Assembly: GCF_000718775.1 (NCBI RefSeq)
Contig: NZ_JOCB01000048.1
Coordinates: forward strand, 1-56,018
Source of the DNA: Streptomyces sp. NRRL S-31
GTDB taxonomy: Bacteria; Actinomycetota; Actinomycetes; Streptomycetales; Streptomycetaceae
DNA: 56,018 nucleotides
Reading direction: 5' to 3'
A model generated the notes under the pieces. It did not search any database and was not told the origin of the DNA. It saw only the letters and a list, made by a program, of their open reading frames with translations. Shown piece after piece: positions 18,067-27,600 of the stretch. Made by a program: the position numbers and the translations under genes. Each line of letters starts with the position of its first letter. Within the stretch, counting starts at the first letter, position 1.

Positions 18067-19656
18067 ATGCCTCTCGCAGTCAGCACGGACGACCCTCATG
18101 CGGGCGGCTATCGGCCACCGCGGATCAGCGGCCTGCACGACGTGATCGACGCCCAGGCCAGGGACCGGCCGGGCGCGCCCGCACTCGTCCTCGGCGACTC
18201 CCGCGAGGCGGTGTCGTACCGAGCCCTCGCCGACCTGGCCGACGAACTGGCCCATCGGCTGCTGGCGGCGGGGCTGCACCGGCACCGGCCGGTCGGCCTG
18301 GTCAGTGCCGACAACCTGGAGTTCGTCGTCGCCCTGCTGGGCGCGGCCCGCGCCGGTCTGGTCCTCGCGCCCGTCGATCCGGCCCTGCCGGAAGCGGAAC
18401 GACGCCACCGCTACACCGCCCTCGGAGCCCAGGCGGTGCTCACCGGCCCGCCCGTCTCCCCGCCCACGGGGCCGGCCGGCGGCCCGCCGCACTGGCGGCT
18501 GACGGTGCGCCGGCCCGGCGACGGGCGGTACGGCGTGACCCTGGACGCCGGGACCACGGCGGACGACGCCCCGCACGGCGCCGCCGACCGGCTGACCGGG
18601 GACGACGCCCTCGCCCTGTTCACGGCCGGCACCACGGGCCGGGCCAAGATCGTCCCGCTGACCCACGCCAACGTGGCCGCGTCCCTGCACGGCATCACGA
18701 CGACCTACGAACTCACCCCCGAGGACGCCACGGTGGCGGCGATGCCGTTCTTCCACGGGCACGGGCTGCTGGCCGGGCTGCTGGCCACGCTCGCCACCGG
18801 AGGCCGCCTGCTGCTGCCGGAACGCGGCCGGTTCACCGCCCACACCTTCTGGGACGACATGCGCGCGGTGTCCGCCACCTGGTACACGGCCGTGCCCACC
18901 ATCCATCAGATCCTGCTCCGGCGCGCGCCCGCGGAGTACCCGGGCCGGTCGGCACTGCCCCTCCGGTTCGCCCGCAGTTGCAGCGCCCCGCTCCCCGCGG
19001 CCACCGCACACGCCCTGGAACAACTGCTCGATGCGCCGGTGCTGTCCGCCTACGGGATGACCGAGACGACCCACCAGGCCGCCAGCGAACCGCTCGACGG
19101 GCCCCGCGACCGCGCACCCGGTTCCGTGGGCCGGCCGACCGCCGGGGAGATCCGGGTCCTCGACGCCGGCCGGCAGCCGTGCGCCGCGGGCACCGAGGGC
19201 GAGGTCTGGGTGCGCGGCCCCGCCGTCGCGCGGGGATACCTGGCCGAGCCCGCCGAGACGGCCGCCGCCTTCCACGACGGCTGGTTCCGCACCGGTGACC
19301 TGGGCGTCCAGGACGCCGCGGGCCGGCTGTACCTGACCGGCCGGATCAAGAACCTGATCAACCGGGGCGGGGAGAAGATCTCCCCCGAACACGTCGAGGA
19401 GGTCCTCGCCGGTGCCCCCGGCGTCACCGAGGCAGCCGTCTTCGCCGTCCCCGATCCCACCTACGGCCAGCGTGTCGGCGCGGCGGTCGTGCTCGCCGGG
19501 GGCGGCACCGGCACCGAGCGGGATCTCCTCGCCCACTGCCGTGAGCAGTTGGCCCCCTACGAGGTGCCGGAGCGCCTCGCCATCGTGCCGTCCCTGCCCC
19601 ACACGGCCAAGGGGGCGCTGGACCGGGGCGCGGTGGCCGCCCTGTACGGCAACTGA
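18067..19656 (+). CDS. AMP-forming acyl-CoA synthetase, probably oxalate-CoA ligase
   Basis: A 529-residue ANL-superfamily adenylating enzyme. Motifs are the P-loop FTAGTTGRAKIVPLTHAN, YGMTETTHQ, GDLG, the hinge GRIKNLINRGGEKISP and the catalytic C-terminal Lys in TAKGALDR. Divergence from oxc-frc with shared operators suggests that it activates oxalate with ATP and CoA to start the cycle, as plant and yeast AAE3-type enzymes do. Substrate is inferred from context only. The start at 18067 has AGGAG nearby. Confidence 0.9.
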   Translation: MPLAVSTDDPHAGGYRPPRISGLHDVIDAQARDRPGAPALVLGDSREAVSYRALADLADELAHRLLAAGLHRHRPVGLVSADNLEFVVALLGAARAGLVLAPVDPALPEAERRHRYTALGAQAVLTGPPVSPPTGPAGGPPHWRLTVRRPGDGRYGVTLDAGTTADDAPHGAADRLTGDDALALFTAGTTGRAKIVPLTHANVAASLHGITTTYELTPEDATVAAMPFFHGHGLLAGLLATLATGGRLLLPERGRFTAHTFWDDMRAVSATWYTAVPTIHQILLRRAPAEYPGRSALPLRFARSCSAPLPAATAHALEQLLDAPVLSAYGMTETTHQAASEPLDGPRDRAPGSVGRPTAGEIRVLDAGRQPCAAGTEGEVWVRGPAVARGYLAEPAETAAAFHDGWFRTGDLGVQDAAGRLYLTGRIKNLINRGGEKISPEHVEEVLAGAPGVTEAAVFAVPDPTYGQRVGAAVVLAGGGTGTERDLLAHCREQLAPYEVPERLAIVPSLPHTAKGALDRGAVAALYGN

Positions 19657-19824
19657 ACCGGCGTGCGCCCGTGGCACGGCACCGTGACGACGGCCCGGCA
19701 GCACGGCCGGCACCGGGTCCCGCGTGTGGGACACGTGACGTGTTCCCCGGCCACGGGCCGACGACCCGGCGCCGTACCGGCGGCGCGGACCCGACACCTC
19801 CGCGGCCGGGAAGCCCCCGTGCGT

Positions 19825-20009
19825 CCGCACCGCCCACGACGGGAGTGCGTGCGGGTGCCGCACCTGGCCACGGGAGTGCCTGCGGGTGCGGCGCCTCGCT
19901 ACCGGAGTGCCCGGGGGGTACGGCACCTTGCCACCGGAGTGCCTTCGAGTACGGCACCCCGCCACCGGGGCCCGGCGGGTGCGGCACCCGCGCCTCCCGG
20001 ACCGGTGTG
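19825..20009. repeat. Degenerate 30-33-bp tandem repeats
   Basis: Five to six imperfect copies with the core CGGCACC-CGCCACCGGAGTGCC followed by a G-rich tail begin at about 19825, 19858, 19889, 19921, 19952 and 19982. They occupy part of the 551-bp gap between the CoA ligase and the PAP2 gene. Long open frames cross them on both strands, but all are repetitive shadows. The rest of 19657-20207 holds no recognisable gene. Confidence 0.8.
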
Positions 20010-20207
20010 CGCATCGGCCCCGGCATCCCGCGTCGGCCGCCGTCGAGGAGTTCGGCGGTGGCCGGCGCGGAGGCCCGCCCCATCGCTGACTCCCCACCGG
20101 GCGCCGGTCTTCGGCGATCGGCCGCCACGCGACCGTCCGGAGGTCACCTGGCCACCGGCCGCCCCGGCGGTGGTGACAGCCCCGCCGCCGGTCCTCGCGG
20201 ACACCGT

Positions 20208-21134
20208 TCAGGAGAGCGGGCCGGTGCCCCGTCCGGACGGCCGCGGCCGGTCCAGATCGACCCGGTGCAGCAGAGCGAGCAGCGCCAGGGTGGTTGCCGC
20301 ACTGGCCCCCGCGGCCAGCGCGTGCCCGCCCGCGTACGCCAGGCGCGGCACCGCCGGATCACCGGGCGGGAGCCGGAACGACGAGTCGACCAGCAGCAGC
20401 GCGCCGCAGCCGAGCCCGGCCAGCGCGACACCGCACAGCGGGGCGATCACGAACAGCGCACGCAACGGACGCGGGCGATCCACGACGGGACGCACCCGGC
20501 CGCTTCGCGCCAGGAGCGCGGTGAGCGCGCAGGCCACGGCCAGTACGAGCAGGTCGGCCCCGATGGTGTCACTGGGCCGGTGCCAGCCCGCCGCCACCGT
20601 GTAGGCGCCGACGAAGGTGGCCCACAGCGAGCAGACACCGACGGCGACGCCCCGCCACCGGTAGGGGACGACCAGGACGAGCCCGAACAGCACGCTCATC
20701 GCGATGGTGGTGTGCCCGCTGGGGAAGCTGTTGCCCAGCAGCCGCTCCGGGGCGGCCACGAGATCCGGCCGCTCCAGCACGTACCGCTTGAGCACCTCGG
20801 CGATCAGCACGGAGAAGCCCACGGTCCCGGCGCCGGCCACCGTCAGGACGTAGCGGCGCCGTGCCAGCCCGAGCAGGACCAGCACCGCGACAGCGGCGCC
20901 GAGCGAGGACAGGGTGATGTGATCCAGCACGCGGTTCGCGGCCCGGGCGGCGGCCAGGGTCTCGTCCTCGCGGCGTCCCCGGAGCACCGCGTTCTCCCAG
21001 CGCTGTCCGGCCGCTGTCCGCACGAACGCCCCGTAGACGCAGGCCAGCAACAGCACCGCGCCCGCGGCGGCGGCCCACAGTCGTCGGCACACACGTGTCC
21101 CGAAGTGCTTCTCGTCTTCCCGATAAGGGCACAT
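20208..21134 (-). CDS. PAP2-superfamily membrane phosphatase-like protein
   Basis: A 308-residue polytopic membrane protein of the phosphatidic-acid phosphatase type 2 family. Motif C1 is present as KRYVLERPD and C2 as PSGHT. C3 reads TVAAGWHRPSD: the catalytic His and Asp are kept, but the usual Ser-Arg six to seven residues before His is replaced by Tyr-Thr, so activity may be altered. Six or so hydrophobic helices are visible. Likely substrates are lipid phosphates at the outer membrane face. No clear ribosome site precedes ATG 21134, so the start is uncertain. Confidence 0.88.
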   Translation of the reverse strand: MCPYREDEKHFGTRVCRRLWAAAAGAVLLLACVYGAFVRTAAGQRWENAVLRGRREDETLAAARAANRVLDHITLSSLGAAVAVLVLLGLARRRYVLTVAGAGTVGFSVLIAEVLKRYVLERPDLVAAPERLLGNSFPSGHTTIAMSVLFGLVLVVPYRWRGVAVGVCSLWATFVGAYTVAAGWHRPSDTIGADLLVLAVACALTALLARSGRVRPVVDRPRPLRALFVIAPLCGVALAGLGCGALLLVDSSFRLPPGDPAVPRLAYAGGHALAAGASAATTLALLALLHRVDLDRPRPSGRGTGPLS

Positions 21135-21242
21135 GCACTGATGTTAGGTGATCGGTGTCATGTGTTTCTCACCTGAACATGTGATGTGTCAGTGTCATCT
21201 CCCTACCTGGCGGCACTCTCGCAGGCCCTGGCGCCGGTCCAG

Positions 21243-23834
21243 TCACAGGGTCTGGTCCGCCGTCGTCGCCCCCCGATGGGAGAGCGCGTCCCGCAGCGCC
21301 GCCCGCGAACGGATACCGAGTTTGGGGAAGATCCGGTACAGGTGGGAGCTGACCGTGCGGGAGGAGAGGAAGAGCCGTTCGCCGATCTGCTTGTTCGTCA
21401 GTCCCTCGGCGGCGAGGAAGGCGATCTTCATCTCCTGCGCGGTCAGCCCCGCGGACGCGGCGGCGTCGGTGGCGGTGCCGGACCGCGGCTGGCCGGCGGC
21501 CCGCAGTTCCGCGGCCGACCTCGCCGCCCACGGAGCGGCACCCAGGCGTATGAAGGTCTCCGTGGCGGCGTTCAGGTGGTGGCGGGACTCCGCGATCATG
21601 CGCAGGCGTCGCAGGCGTTCGCCGTAGAGCAGCCGCACACGCGCTTGGTCGAACGGCCAGTCCCGAGCGTTGGGCGAGTCGACGGCCGCCCGGAACAGGA
21701 CCAGGGCTTCGGCGTCGGGGGCGACGAGGGCACGAGCCGCCAGGGTGAGCATCGCCATCCGGGGTGAGGCGCCGCCCGAGGGGGCCCGCGTCATGGCGCG
21801 TACATGGGCTTCGGCCTGCGCACGCCGGTTGGTGCGCAGGGCGGACTCGACCAGGTCGAGGGCCACCCACGCGGCGTTCGGGGCGTACGGCGCGAGGGTG
21901 CCGGCCGGGCTGACTTCGCAGACGTGGTGGTACGCGGCCTCGAAGTCGCCCTGGCCGAGGGCGCCGAGGGCTCTGGCGTGATGGGCGAGGCGGGCGGCGC
22001 CGTGGGCCCGGCGCAGGGTGGTCACGTGGGCCAGCTCGTCCGCCAGGGTGGTCCAGCCCGCTTCATCGCCTCGTGCCGCGGCGAGGAGGGCCAGGTGGAA
22101 CAGGAAGTACCAGCCGGTGAACGCGTAACCGTGGGCCCTGGCGAGAGCCAGGCCCTCGTCGGCGAGGCGCCGGCCCTCCTCCCAGCGTCCGGTGACGAAG
22201 TCGTCGAGGCAGAGGTGCGTGAATCCGGTCAGAGCGCCGGCGACAGCGTTGCCGGCCCGGCCGCTCTCGACCAGCTGCCAGGCACCGGCCCTGCTGTCGG
22301 CGAGCAGATCGAGGAAGACGGCGGTGGTGTTGACCCGGACGAGACTGCCGGGATGTGCCCCGGCGGCCCCGTTCCGGACCAGCGCCGCCAGACGCCTTCG
22401 GGTCCCCTCGCGTGCCCGGGCGGGGTCGGGGACGGCCTCGCGCATGAGCAGCAGTTCCTCCGGCGGCTCGGGGACCAGGCGGTCGATCGCCCGGAAGAGC
22501 GGCGGCCAGTACTCCGCCCGGCCCGCCCACCCGCAGATGGTCAGGAGCGTCGAGAGGGCATCGATCAGTTCGCTGTCGGTGGCGTCGTATCCGTGGGAGC
22601 CCTCCTCGATCGCGTCCACCACCAACCGGTACGCCGTTTCCACGTCGCCGTCGCCTTCGAGGAGAACGAGGGCGGTGGCCGCGGCGGCGTGCAGGGAGCC
22701 GCGGCCACCCGTGGCGACGGCGCGCGCCCGGCGCAGCAGATTCGACGCGTTCTCCAGTTCTCCGGTGACGCAGGCGCCGAGGTAGGCGGCCTCGGCCAGT
22801 CGGCGGCTCTGGTCGGCGGGGTGCGGGCTGAGGTCCGCGGCACGGACGAGAGCGGTGACCGCGGCGGCGGCGTCCCCTCGCCGGATGGTGCGGCGGCCGG
22901 TCTCCTCCAGCAGCGCGGCGGTTGTCTCGTCGGGAGTGGCGCAGGCCTCGGCCCGGTGCCACGCACGCCGGTCGGGGTCGCCCACGAGGCCGGCCAGTAC
23001 ACGGTGTGCCCGGCGCCGTTCGGCACGGGTCGAGGAGCCCACGACCGCCGACCGGACCAGCGGGTGGCGGAAGAGCACCCGGTGGGCCTCGTCGTCCACC
23101 TCGACGAGCTTCGCGGTCTCGGCCGCTTCCAGCGCGGCCCGGGCCGCGTCGCCGCCCGCCGCCCGCAGCACGTGCAGGTCGCCTTCACTTTCGCCCTCGC
23201 CCTCGCCCTGGCCCGCGAGAGCAAGCAGCAGCAGGGCGGCACGTGTCCGTGCGGGCAGTCGCCCGACACGCATGCCGAACAGCGCCTCGACGCCCTCGAA
23301 AAGGGGCACCACCTCAGGGAGTGCCTCCACCGGCGGGAACCGGATGACGTCGGGAGCGTCCGGCAGGTGGAGCAGGGCGAGCGGAGCCCTCCCGGTCCCG
23401 GTCAGCACCTGCCGCCTCCTGCCCAGGGGCATGGCGGGGAAGGCATGGTGCAGCAGCCGGTCCGCGGCCTCCTCGTTCCCGGGCCGCACGAGCAGCCCGG
23501 GGAGGTCCGCCGATGGTGAAGGGCCGCCCGTGTCCGCGCCGGAGGCGGCGGCCGTGCGGGCCCTGCTCCTCGGAAGCTCGTGAGCGAGCATCTCCAGCGC
23601 CGTCGTGGTCTGCCGGTGCATGGCGGACGGATCGTCGGCGGTGAGGAGCAGCGGGTGGTCCGCCGCCTCGTGCCGCAGCACCAGCAGGTGAGCGCGGGCG
23701 ACCACCGTGCCGTCCACGACGTGTCCGGGCGGCAGCCCGAGGGCCGCCGAGACCGCGTCGCGCTGCTCCTCGTCCAGACCGGAGAGTGACATCCCCACTT
23801 GGGCGCCCCCGGCGTCGTGTGTCCTGGTCTCCAT
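21243..23834 (-). CDS. LuxR-family (LAL-like) regulator lacking the P-loop
   Basis: An 863-residue protein with a C-terminal LuxR helix-turn-helix (LTAQEMKIAFLAAEGLTNKQIGERLFLSSRTVSSHLYRIFPKLGI) and a long TPR-like middle. The N-terminus begins at about the Walker B position of LAL regulators (HPLLLTADDPSAM), so the preceding ~100 residues with Walker A are missing and ATP use is doubtful. A low-complexity GQGEGEGESEGD segment lies near residue 220. ATG 23834 is preferred over GTG 23843 because AGGTGA lies 5 nt upstream. It lies 155 bp downstream of another LAL on the same strand. Confidence 0.88.
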   Translation of the reverse strand: METRTHDAGGAQVGMSLSGLDEEQRDAVSAALGLPPGHVVDGTVVARAHLLVLRHEAADHPLLLTADDPSAMHRQTTTALEMLAHELPRSRARTAAASGADTGGPSPSADLPGLLVRPGNEEAADRLLHHAFPAMPLGRRRQVLTGTGRAPLALLHLPDAPDVIRFPPVEALPEVVPLFEGVEALFGMRVGRLPARTRAALLLLALAGQGEGEGESEGDLHVLRAAGGDAARAALEAAETAKLVEVDDEAHRVLFRHPLVRSAVVGSSTRAERRRAHRVLAGLVGDPDRRAWHRAEACATPDETTAALLEETGRRTIRRGDAAAAVTALVRAADLSPHPADQSRRLAEAAYLGACVTGELENASNLLRRARAVATGGRGSLHAAAATALVLLEGDGDVETAYRLVVDAIEEGSHGYDATDSELIDALSTLLTICGWAGRAEYWPPLFRAIDRLVPEPPEELLLMREAVPDPARAREGTRRRLAALVRNGAAGAHPGSLVRVNTTAVFLDLLADSRAGAWQLVESGRAGNAVAGALTGFTHLCLDDFVTGRWEEGRRLADEGLALARAHGYAFTGWYFLFHLALLAAARGDEAGWTTLADELAHVTTLRRAHGAARLAHHARALGALGQGDFEAAYHHVCEVSPAGTLAPYAPNAAWVALDLVESALRTNRRAQAEAHVRAMTRAPSGGASPRMAMLTLAARALVAPDAEALVLFRAAVDSPNARDWPFDQARVRLLYGERLRRLRMIAESRHHLNAATETFIRLGAAPWAARSAAELRAAGQPRSGTATDAAASAGLTAQEMKIAFLAAEGLTNKQIGERLFLSSRTVSSHLYRIFPKLGIRSRAALRDALSHRGATTADQTL

Positions 23835-23989
23835 GATGCTCACCTGCTTGGATCAGCTCTTCGTTCGAGCGACGAACGCCTTCGCCGAGAGATTCTGCGG
23901 AGTAATCGGAGTGATCCTGGCAGACGAGGCACGGCACGACATCGCGCGTTCTCACCGAGTTCGGCGGACGCTCGGGTGATGTCAAGCGG

Positions 23990-26833
23990 TTACTCTGCGT
24001 GTTCACGCGCCCGGACGAGCTGGGTGAGTTCCGCCCGGGAGGTGGTCCCGAGTTTGGTGAACGCGTGCCGCAGGTGCGTGTTCACGGTGTGCGGTGAGTT
24101 CTCGAGACGCTGTGCGACCTGTCTGTTCGTCAGCCCCTGTGCCACCAGCCGGACCACCGTCACCTCCGAGACCGTCAGCTCCGGCCACCCCTTGACGGTG
24201 CCCCTGGACGTCGTACGGCGCCGGGGTGCCCCCGCCGCACGCAGTCGGCGACGGACCCGCGCCGCCTCTCGCTCGGCCCCCGCCTCGGTGTAGAGGTCGA
24301 GTGCCCTGTCGAGGTACGGCACGGCGTCCACCGTACGGATGGGCAGGAGTTTACGTCCGACGTCCTCAAGTGCCGAGGCCCGGGGAAGCAGGCGGGGGAT
24401 GTCCTGATACAGGTCGACGGCTTGCAGCAGGAGGGTCAGGTCGTTGTCGAACAGCCCGCGGGCGTGGGCGGCCGCCGCCGGCAGGATCGGGAACCGCGAG
24501 CCCAAGGCCGCCCGCTGCACGGCCATCCGCACCGCGGCGGCCGCACGCTCCACCGCCCCGGCCCGCAGGGCCATGCGGACGAAGACGGGAAGATCGGCCG
24601 GATCATCGGGGGTGGCGAGGGAGGGGCCGGCCTTGTCGAACGTGCTCACCGCCTCGTCGAGGACCTCCATGGCCTCGTGGGGACGGCCTTCGGCGTCGGT
24701 CACCAGCGCGATCAGCCACGAGCCGGAGTTGCGTACGAGGACCGCCGAATCGTCCAGCATGCGTTCGGCCTCCTTCGCGTACCGCCTGGCCGCCTCGAGG
24801 TCGTTCCGGTACACCGCGGCACGGCCGAGCGAGTACAGCAGGGTGGTGTCGGCGAAGTTGCCTGTGCTCAGGTCGTCGAACATGGCGGCCGCGGCTTCCG
24901 CCTCGACCTGGGCGTCCTCCAGCCGGCCCGCGTCCAGCAGGGCCCGGGCGCGGTTCGTGGTCCACAGGTAGGTGGCCGCCGCCTGGCCCTGCCGCTGTGC
25001 CTCGCGAATCCCGGTCCGGGACTCGGCGAGCGCCTCGGGCGAGCGGCCGGCGGCATTGAGCACGAAGGCTTTCCACAGGGCCTCCGGCACCCACAGCGAG
25101 TGGTTGATCCCCACGTCGGCCGCCACGGCCGCGGCCTGGTCCGCGCAGGCGAGCGCGGAGTCCCAGTCCAGCTGGTAGAAGCGCACCACCGACTCGACGG
25201 CGGTCGCCGTGGCCCAGGCCGTCCGGTTGTGGGCCCGTGCGGCGACCTCGAGCGTCTCGGACACCACGGTGGCGGTCGCGTCGAGATCGCCCACCATGGA
25301 GAGGTTCAGGCACCGCAGTGCCAGCAGTTCGGCTCGCAGTGTGTCCGGAATGCCGGCGAGAGCGGCTCCGACGCCGGCCTGCTCGGCCGCCTCCACGAAG
25401 CTGTACTGGCTCGACACGCGCGCCAGGCCGAGCCGCAACCGTGCCTCGGCCTCCGGCTCCAGCTCACTGGGCAGCGCGGTCGCGGCGAGCAGTCTGGCCT
25501 GGGCCGGCTGCCCCGTCTGCCAGAGCAGAAGGATCGTTTCGGCGAGAAGTGCGGGCCGTTCCGGGTCGCCCTCGGCCGTGAGGTCCAGCGCCCGGCGGCT
25601 GAGGTGCACCGCCGACGCCGGCGAGGAGGCGGAGAGTTCCTGCGCGGCCGTCCGCAGCAGCCGGACGGCCGCCTGATCGCCCGGCTCCGCACTGTCCACC
25701 AGCAGGGCGGCCACCTCGGTCAGCGGCGCGTTCCGTTCCAGCAAGGCGTCCGCGGCGCAACGGCGCAGCGCCGTACGCACCGATGAGGGCAGGCTGCTCT
25801 CGACGGCCTCGCGGATCAGGTCATGGCGGAAGTGCAGGCGGTCGTCCTCCTCGAACAACAGGTCGGTGTCGAGCAACTCCCGCACCGGCGCGATGAGTGC
25901 CGCCGGGGGCCGGTCGAGCAGTTCGGCTAGCAGGCCGACGGTGACACTGCGGCCCACCGCGGACGCGGTCTGCACCACGTCCTTGGCCGGTGCGCCGAGT
26001 TGATCGATCCGTTGTCGCACGGAGGCGTGGAAACCGGCGGGAAGACGGTCGGTGGTGATCCGTGCCCTGTCGTTCTCGACGATCACGGCGTGCTCGTCGC
26101 GCAGACCGCGGAGCAGTTCGATCAGGAGCAGGGGAACGCCCTGCGCACGGCGGACCGCACGCAGGGTCCCGGCGTCCGGCCGCGCCCCGAGCACGTCCTC
26201 GGTGACCCCGGCGACGTCCTCGTCGGTCAGGGCGTTGAGACGCAGGCGATGGGCACCGGACTTCTTCAGGCTCTCCAGGGCCGAGGACACGGCGGGTGCC
26301 TGGACCCCGCTGCGTGTGGCCACGATCCAGAGGATCCGGTGGTCGGCCAGCCGGGCCGGCAGGACGCGCAGAGCCAGCAGTGTCATGTCGTCCAGCCACT
26401 GGCCGTCGTCCACGGCGATGAGCAGCGGGGTGTCGAGCGCCGCCCGTTCGAGCCCGTCCTGCAACTCCTGGAGCAGCCAGAACCGTTGCTCGGGCGCCGC
26501 CGCGAGCCCACGGAGCCGGTCCGTGTCGAAGAGCTGTCCGCCGCCCGTCGACACGCCGTCCAGCAGAGGGCCCAGAGGGACGAACTGGCCATCAGGATCC
26601 GCACTCGCCTGGAACACCCGGATTCCCCGCCCCAGCGCGACGGCACGGGCCTCGGCCAGCAAGCGGGTCTTGCCGCTGCCCGCCGGCCCTTCTAGGTGGA
26701 CGACACCACCGTGCCCGCGCAACAGGGCCCCGAAGCGCGCACGCAGGAAGCGCATCTCCTCCTCCCGGCCGCGCAGCGGCAGTCGCCGGTCGTCGGCTCC
26801 GCCGGATTCGTACGTTGCTTGGAAACGGTGCAT
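23990..26833 (-). CDS. Large ATP-binding LuxR-family (LAL) transcriptional regulator
   Basis: A 947-residue STAND-type regulator. The N-terminal NTPase has Walker A GPAGSGKT (~residue 48) and Walker B LLIAVDDGQWLDD. A long alpha-helical TPR-like region follows, and the C-terminus ends in a LuxR helix-turn-helix (LTVSEVTVVRLVAQGLTNRQVAQRLENSPHTVNTHLRHAFTKLGTTSR). Such proteins are typically ligand- and ATP-dependent activators of secondary metabolism or catabolism. No biosynthetic cluster is present, so the targets are unknown. With the P-loop-less paralogue downstream it may be one transcription unit. Confidence 0.95.
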   Translation of the reverse strand: MHRFQATYESGGADDRRLPLRGREEEMRFLRARFGALLRGHGGVVHLEGPAGSGKTRLLAEARAVALGRGIRVFQASADPDGQFVPLGPLLDGVSTGGGQLFDTDRLRGLAAAPEQRFWLLQELQDGLERAALDTPLLIAVDDGQWLDDMTLLALRVLPARLADHRILWIVATRSGVQAPAVSSALESLKKSGAHRLRLNALTDEDVAGVTEDVLGARPDAGTLRAVRRAQGVPLLLIELLRGLRDEHAVIVENDRARITTDRLPAGFHASVRQRIDQLGAPAKDVVQTASAVGRSVTVGLLAELLDRPPAALIAPVRELLDTDLLFEEDDRLHFRHDLIREAVESSLPSSVRTALRRCAADALLERNAPLTEVAALLVDSAEPGDQAAVRLLRTAAQELSASSPASAVHLSRRALDLTAEGDPERPALLAETILLLWQTGQPAQARLLAATALPSELEPEAEARLRLGLARVSSQYSFVEAAEQAGVGAALAGIPDTLRAELLALRCLNLSMVGDLDATATVVSETLEVAARAHNRTAWATATAVESVVRFYQLDWDSALACADQAAAVAADVGINHSLWVPEALWKAFVLNAAGRSPEALAESRTGIREAQRQGQAAATYLWTTNRARALLDAGRLEDAQVEAEAAAAMFDDLSTGNFADTTLLYSLGRAAVYRNDLEAARRYAKEAERMLDDSAVLVRNSGSWLIALVTDAEGRPHEAMEVLDEAVSTFDKAGPSLATPDDPADLPVFVRMALRAGAVERAAAAVRMAVQRAALGSRFPILPAAAAHARGLFDNDLTLLLQAVDLYQDIPRLLPRASALEDVGRKLLPIRTVDAVPYLDRALDLYTEAGAEREAARVRRRLRAAGAPRRRTTSRGTVKGWPELTVSEVTVVRLVAQGLTNRQVAQRLENSPHTVNTHLRHAFTKLGTTSRAELTQLVRAREHAE

Positions 26834-27482
26834 GGGGACCCTCGAAAGATCAGGCGCCGGAGCGGCTTCCTCACTGGGCGCGCGTAGGAGCGTGCGCTGC
26901 CTTTGCCGGGCGGGCGGCGGGCCGACGGTGCCTCGCCCGGGCTCCGTTGCACCGCCGTCGCCTCGTCGCGCGCGGATTCATCGGACGGACGGGGCGTGGC
27001 CCGCGGACCCCGGTCATGGAGGCGGCGGAGTGCTGCGCGACCGACAGACATGGTGATCCGGCCGGTGTCGACGACGGTGTCGCTCACACGGGGGTGCGAA
27101 GGAACGCGTCGGCGGCGGGTGCATCGACTCGTTCACCTCTCGAAGAAGGACATGCGGCGGCCGGGGCGCGTCAGCAGCCAGTGATCGACGGCCGCCGTGA
27201 CACCCACCGGTTGGCCGGTTTTTTTGCGGACGCCTCATGATGTACGCGCGACCGTCCTCGGTCGCGCCGGGCCGCTGCGCAGTGCCCTCACAGGCAAAAT
27301 GTGTGCGCTGTCATCCATGGGCCTTTTGCCGGAGCCCTTCGTACGCTCGTGGCTCGCTCACCGGCGTGCTTCGTCGGGCTTCCCGGGTTGGCCGGCCGAG
27401 GTCGGTGCGGTGGCAGCGGCGATCCGGGCTCGAACGAGCCGGCGCCCCGGTCGCGCCGCGAACGGGCACGGCTTCGCGCGCT
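26834..27482. other. Intergenic region without recognised gene
   Basis: About 650 bp lie between the start of the LAL gene and the end of marR. The frames are short and Arg-rich with no family resemblance. The LAL promoter should lie near 26834-26950. A small hairpin with a T-tract at 27206-27225 is annotated separately. Confidence 0.4.
27206..27225 (+). terminator. Small hairpin followed by seven T
   Basis: ACCGG (27206-27210) and CCGGT (27215-27219) pair around TTGG, and T runs from 27219 to 27225. The geometry is that of a minimal intrinsic terminator on the plus strand, but no plus-strand gene lies upstream, so its use is unclear. Confidence 0.3.
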
Positions 27483-27600
27483 CGACGGCGCCGGTCAGGT
27501 CCCGGTTCAGGCGGCGACAGCGACCGGGGCGGGCGGCGCCTGCGACGGCACCGGTCAGGTCCCGGTTCAGGCGGCGACAGCGACCGGGGCGGGCGGCGCC
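27483..27600. repeat. 60-bp tandem duplication at the 3' end of marR
   Basis: Bases 27483-27540 and 27543-27600 match almost perfectly with a 60-bp period. The marR stop codon (27567-27569, minus strand) lies inside the second copy, so the duplicated block covers the last codons of marR and sequence beyond. The unit is a multiple of three. Confidence 0.92.

Noticed and set aside
19825..20009. CRISPR array
   Set aside because: The 30-33-bp units are directly adjacent without unique spacers and are degenerate; no cas gene is present anywhere in the window.
19663..21176. Plus-strand ORFs across the 31-bp repeats and opposite the PAP2 gene
   Set aside because: Repetitive translation, no ribosome site, and overlap with a gene having clear PAP2 motifs.
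20208..27566. Antibiotic biosynthetic cluster around the LAL regulators
   Set aside because: No PKS, NRPS, terpene or tailoring genes adjoin them; the neighbours are a PAP2 protein and MarR/MFS genes.
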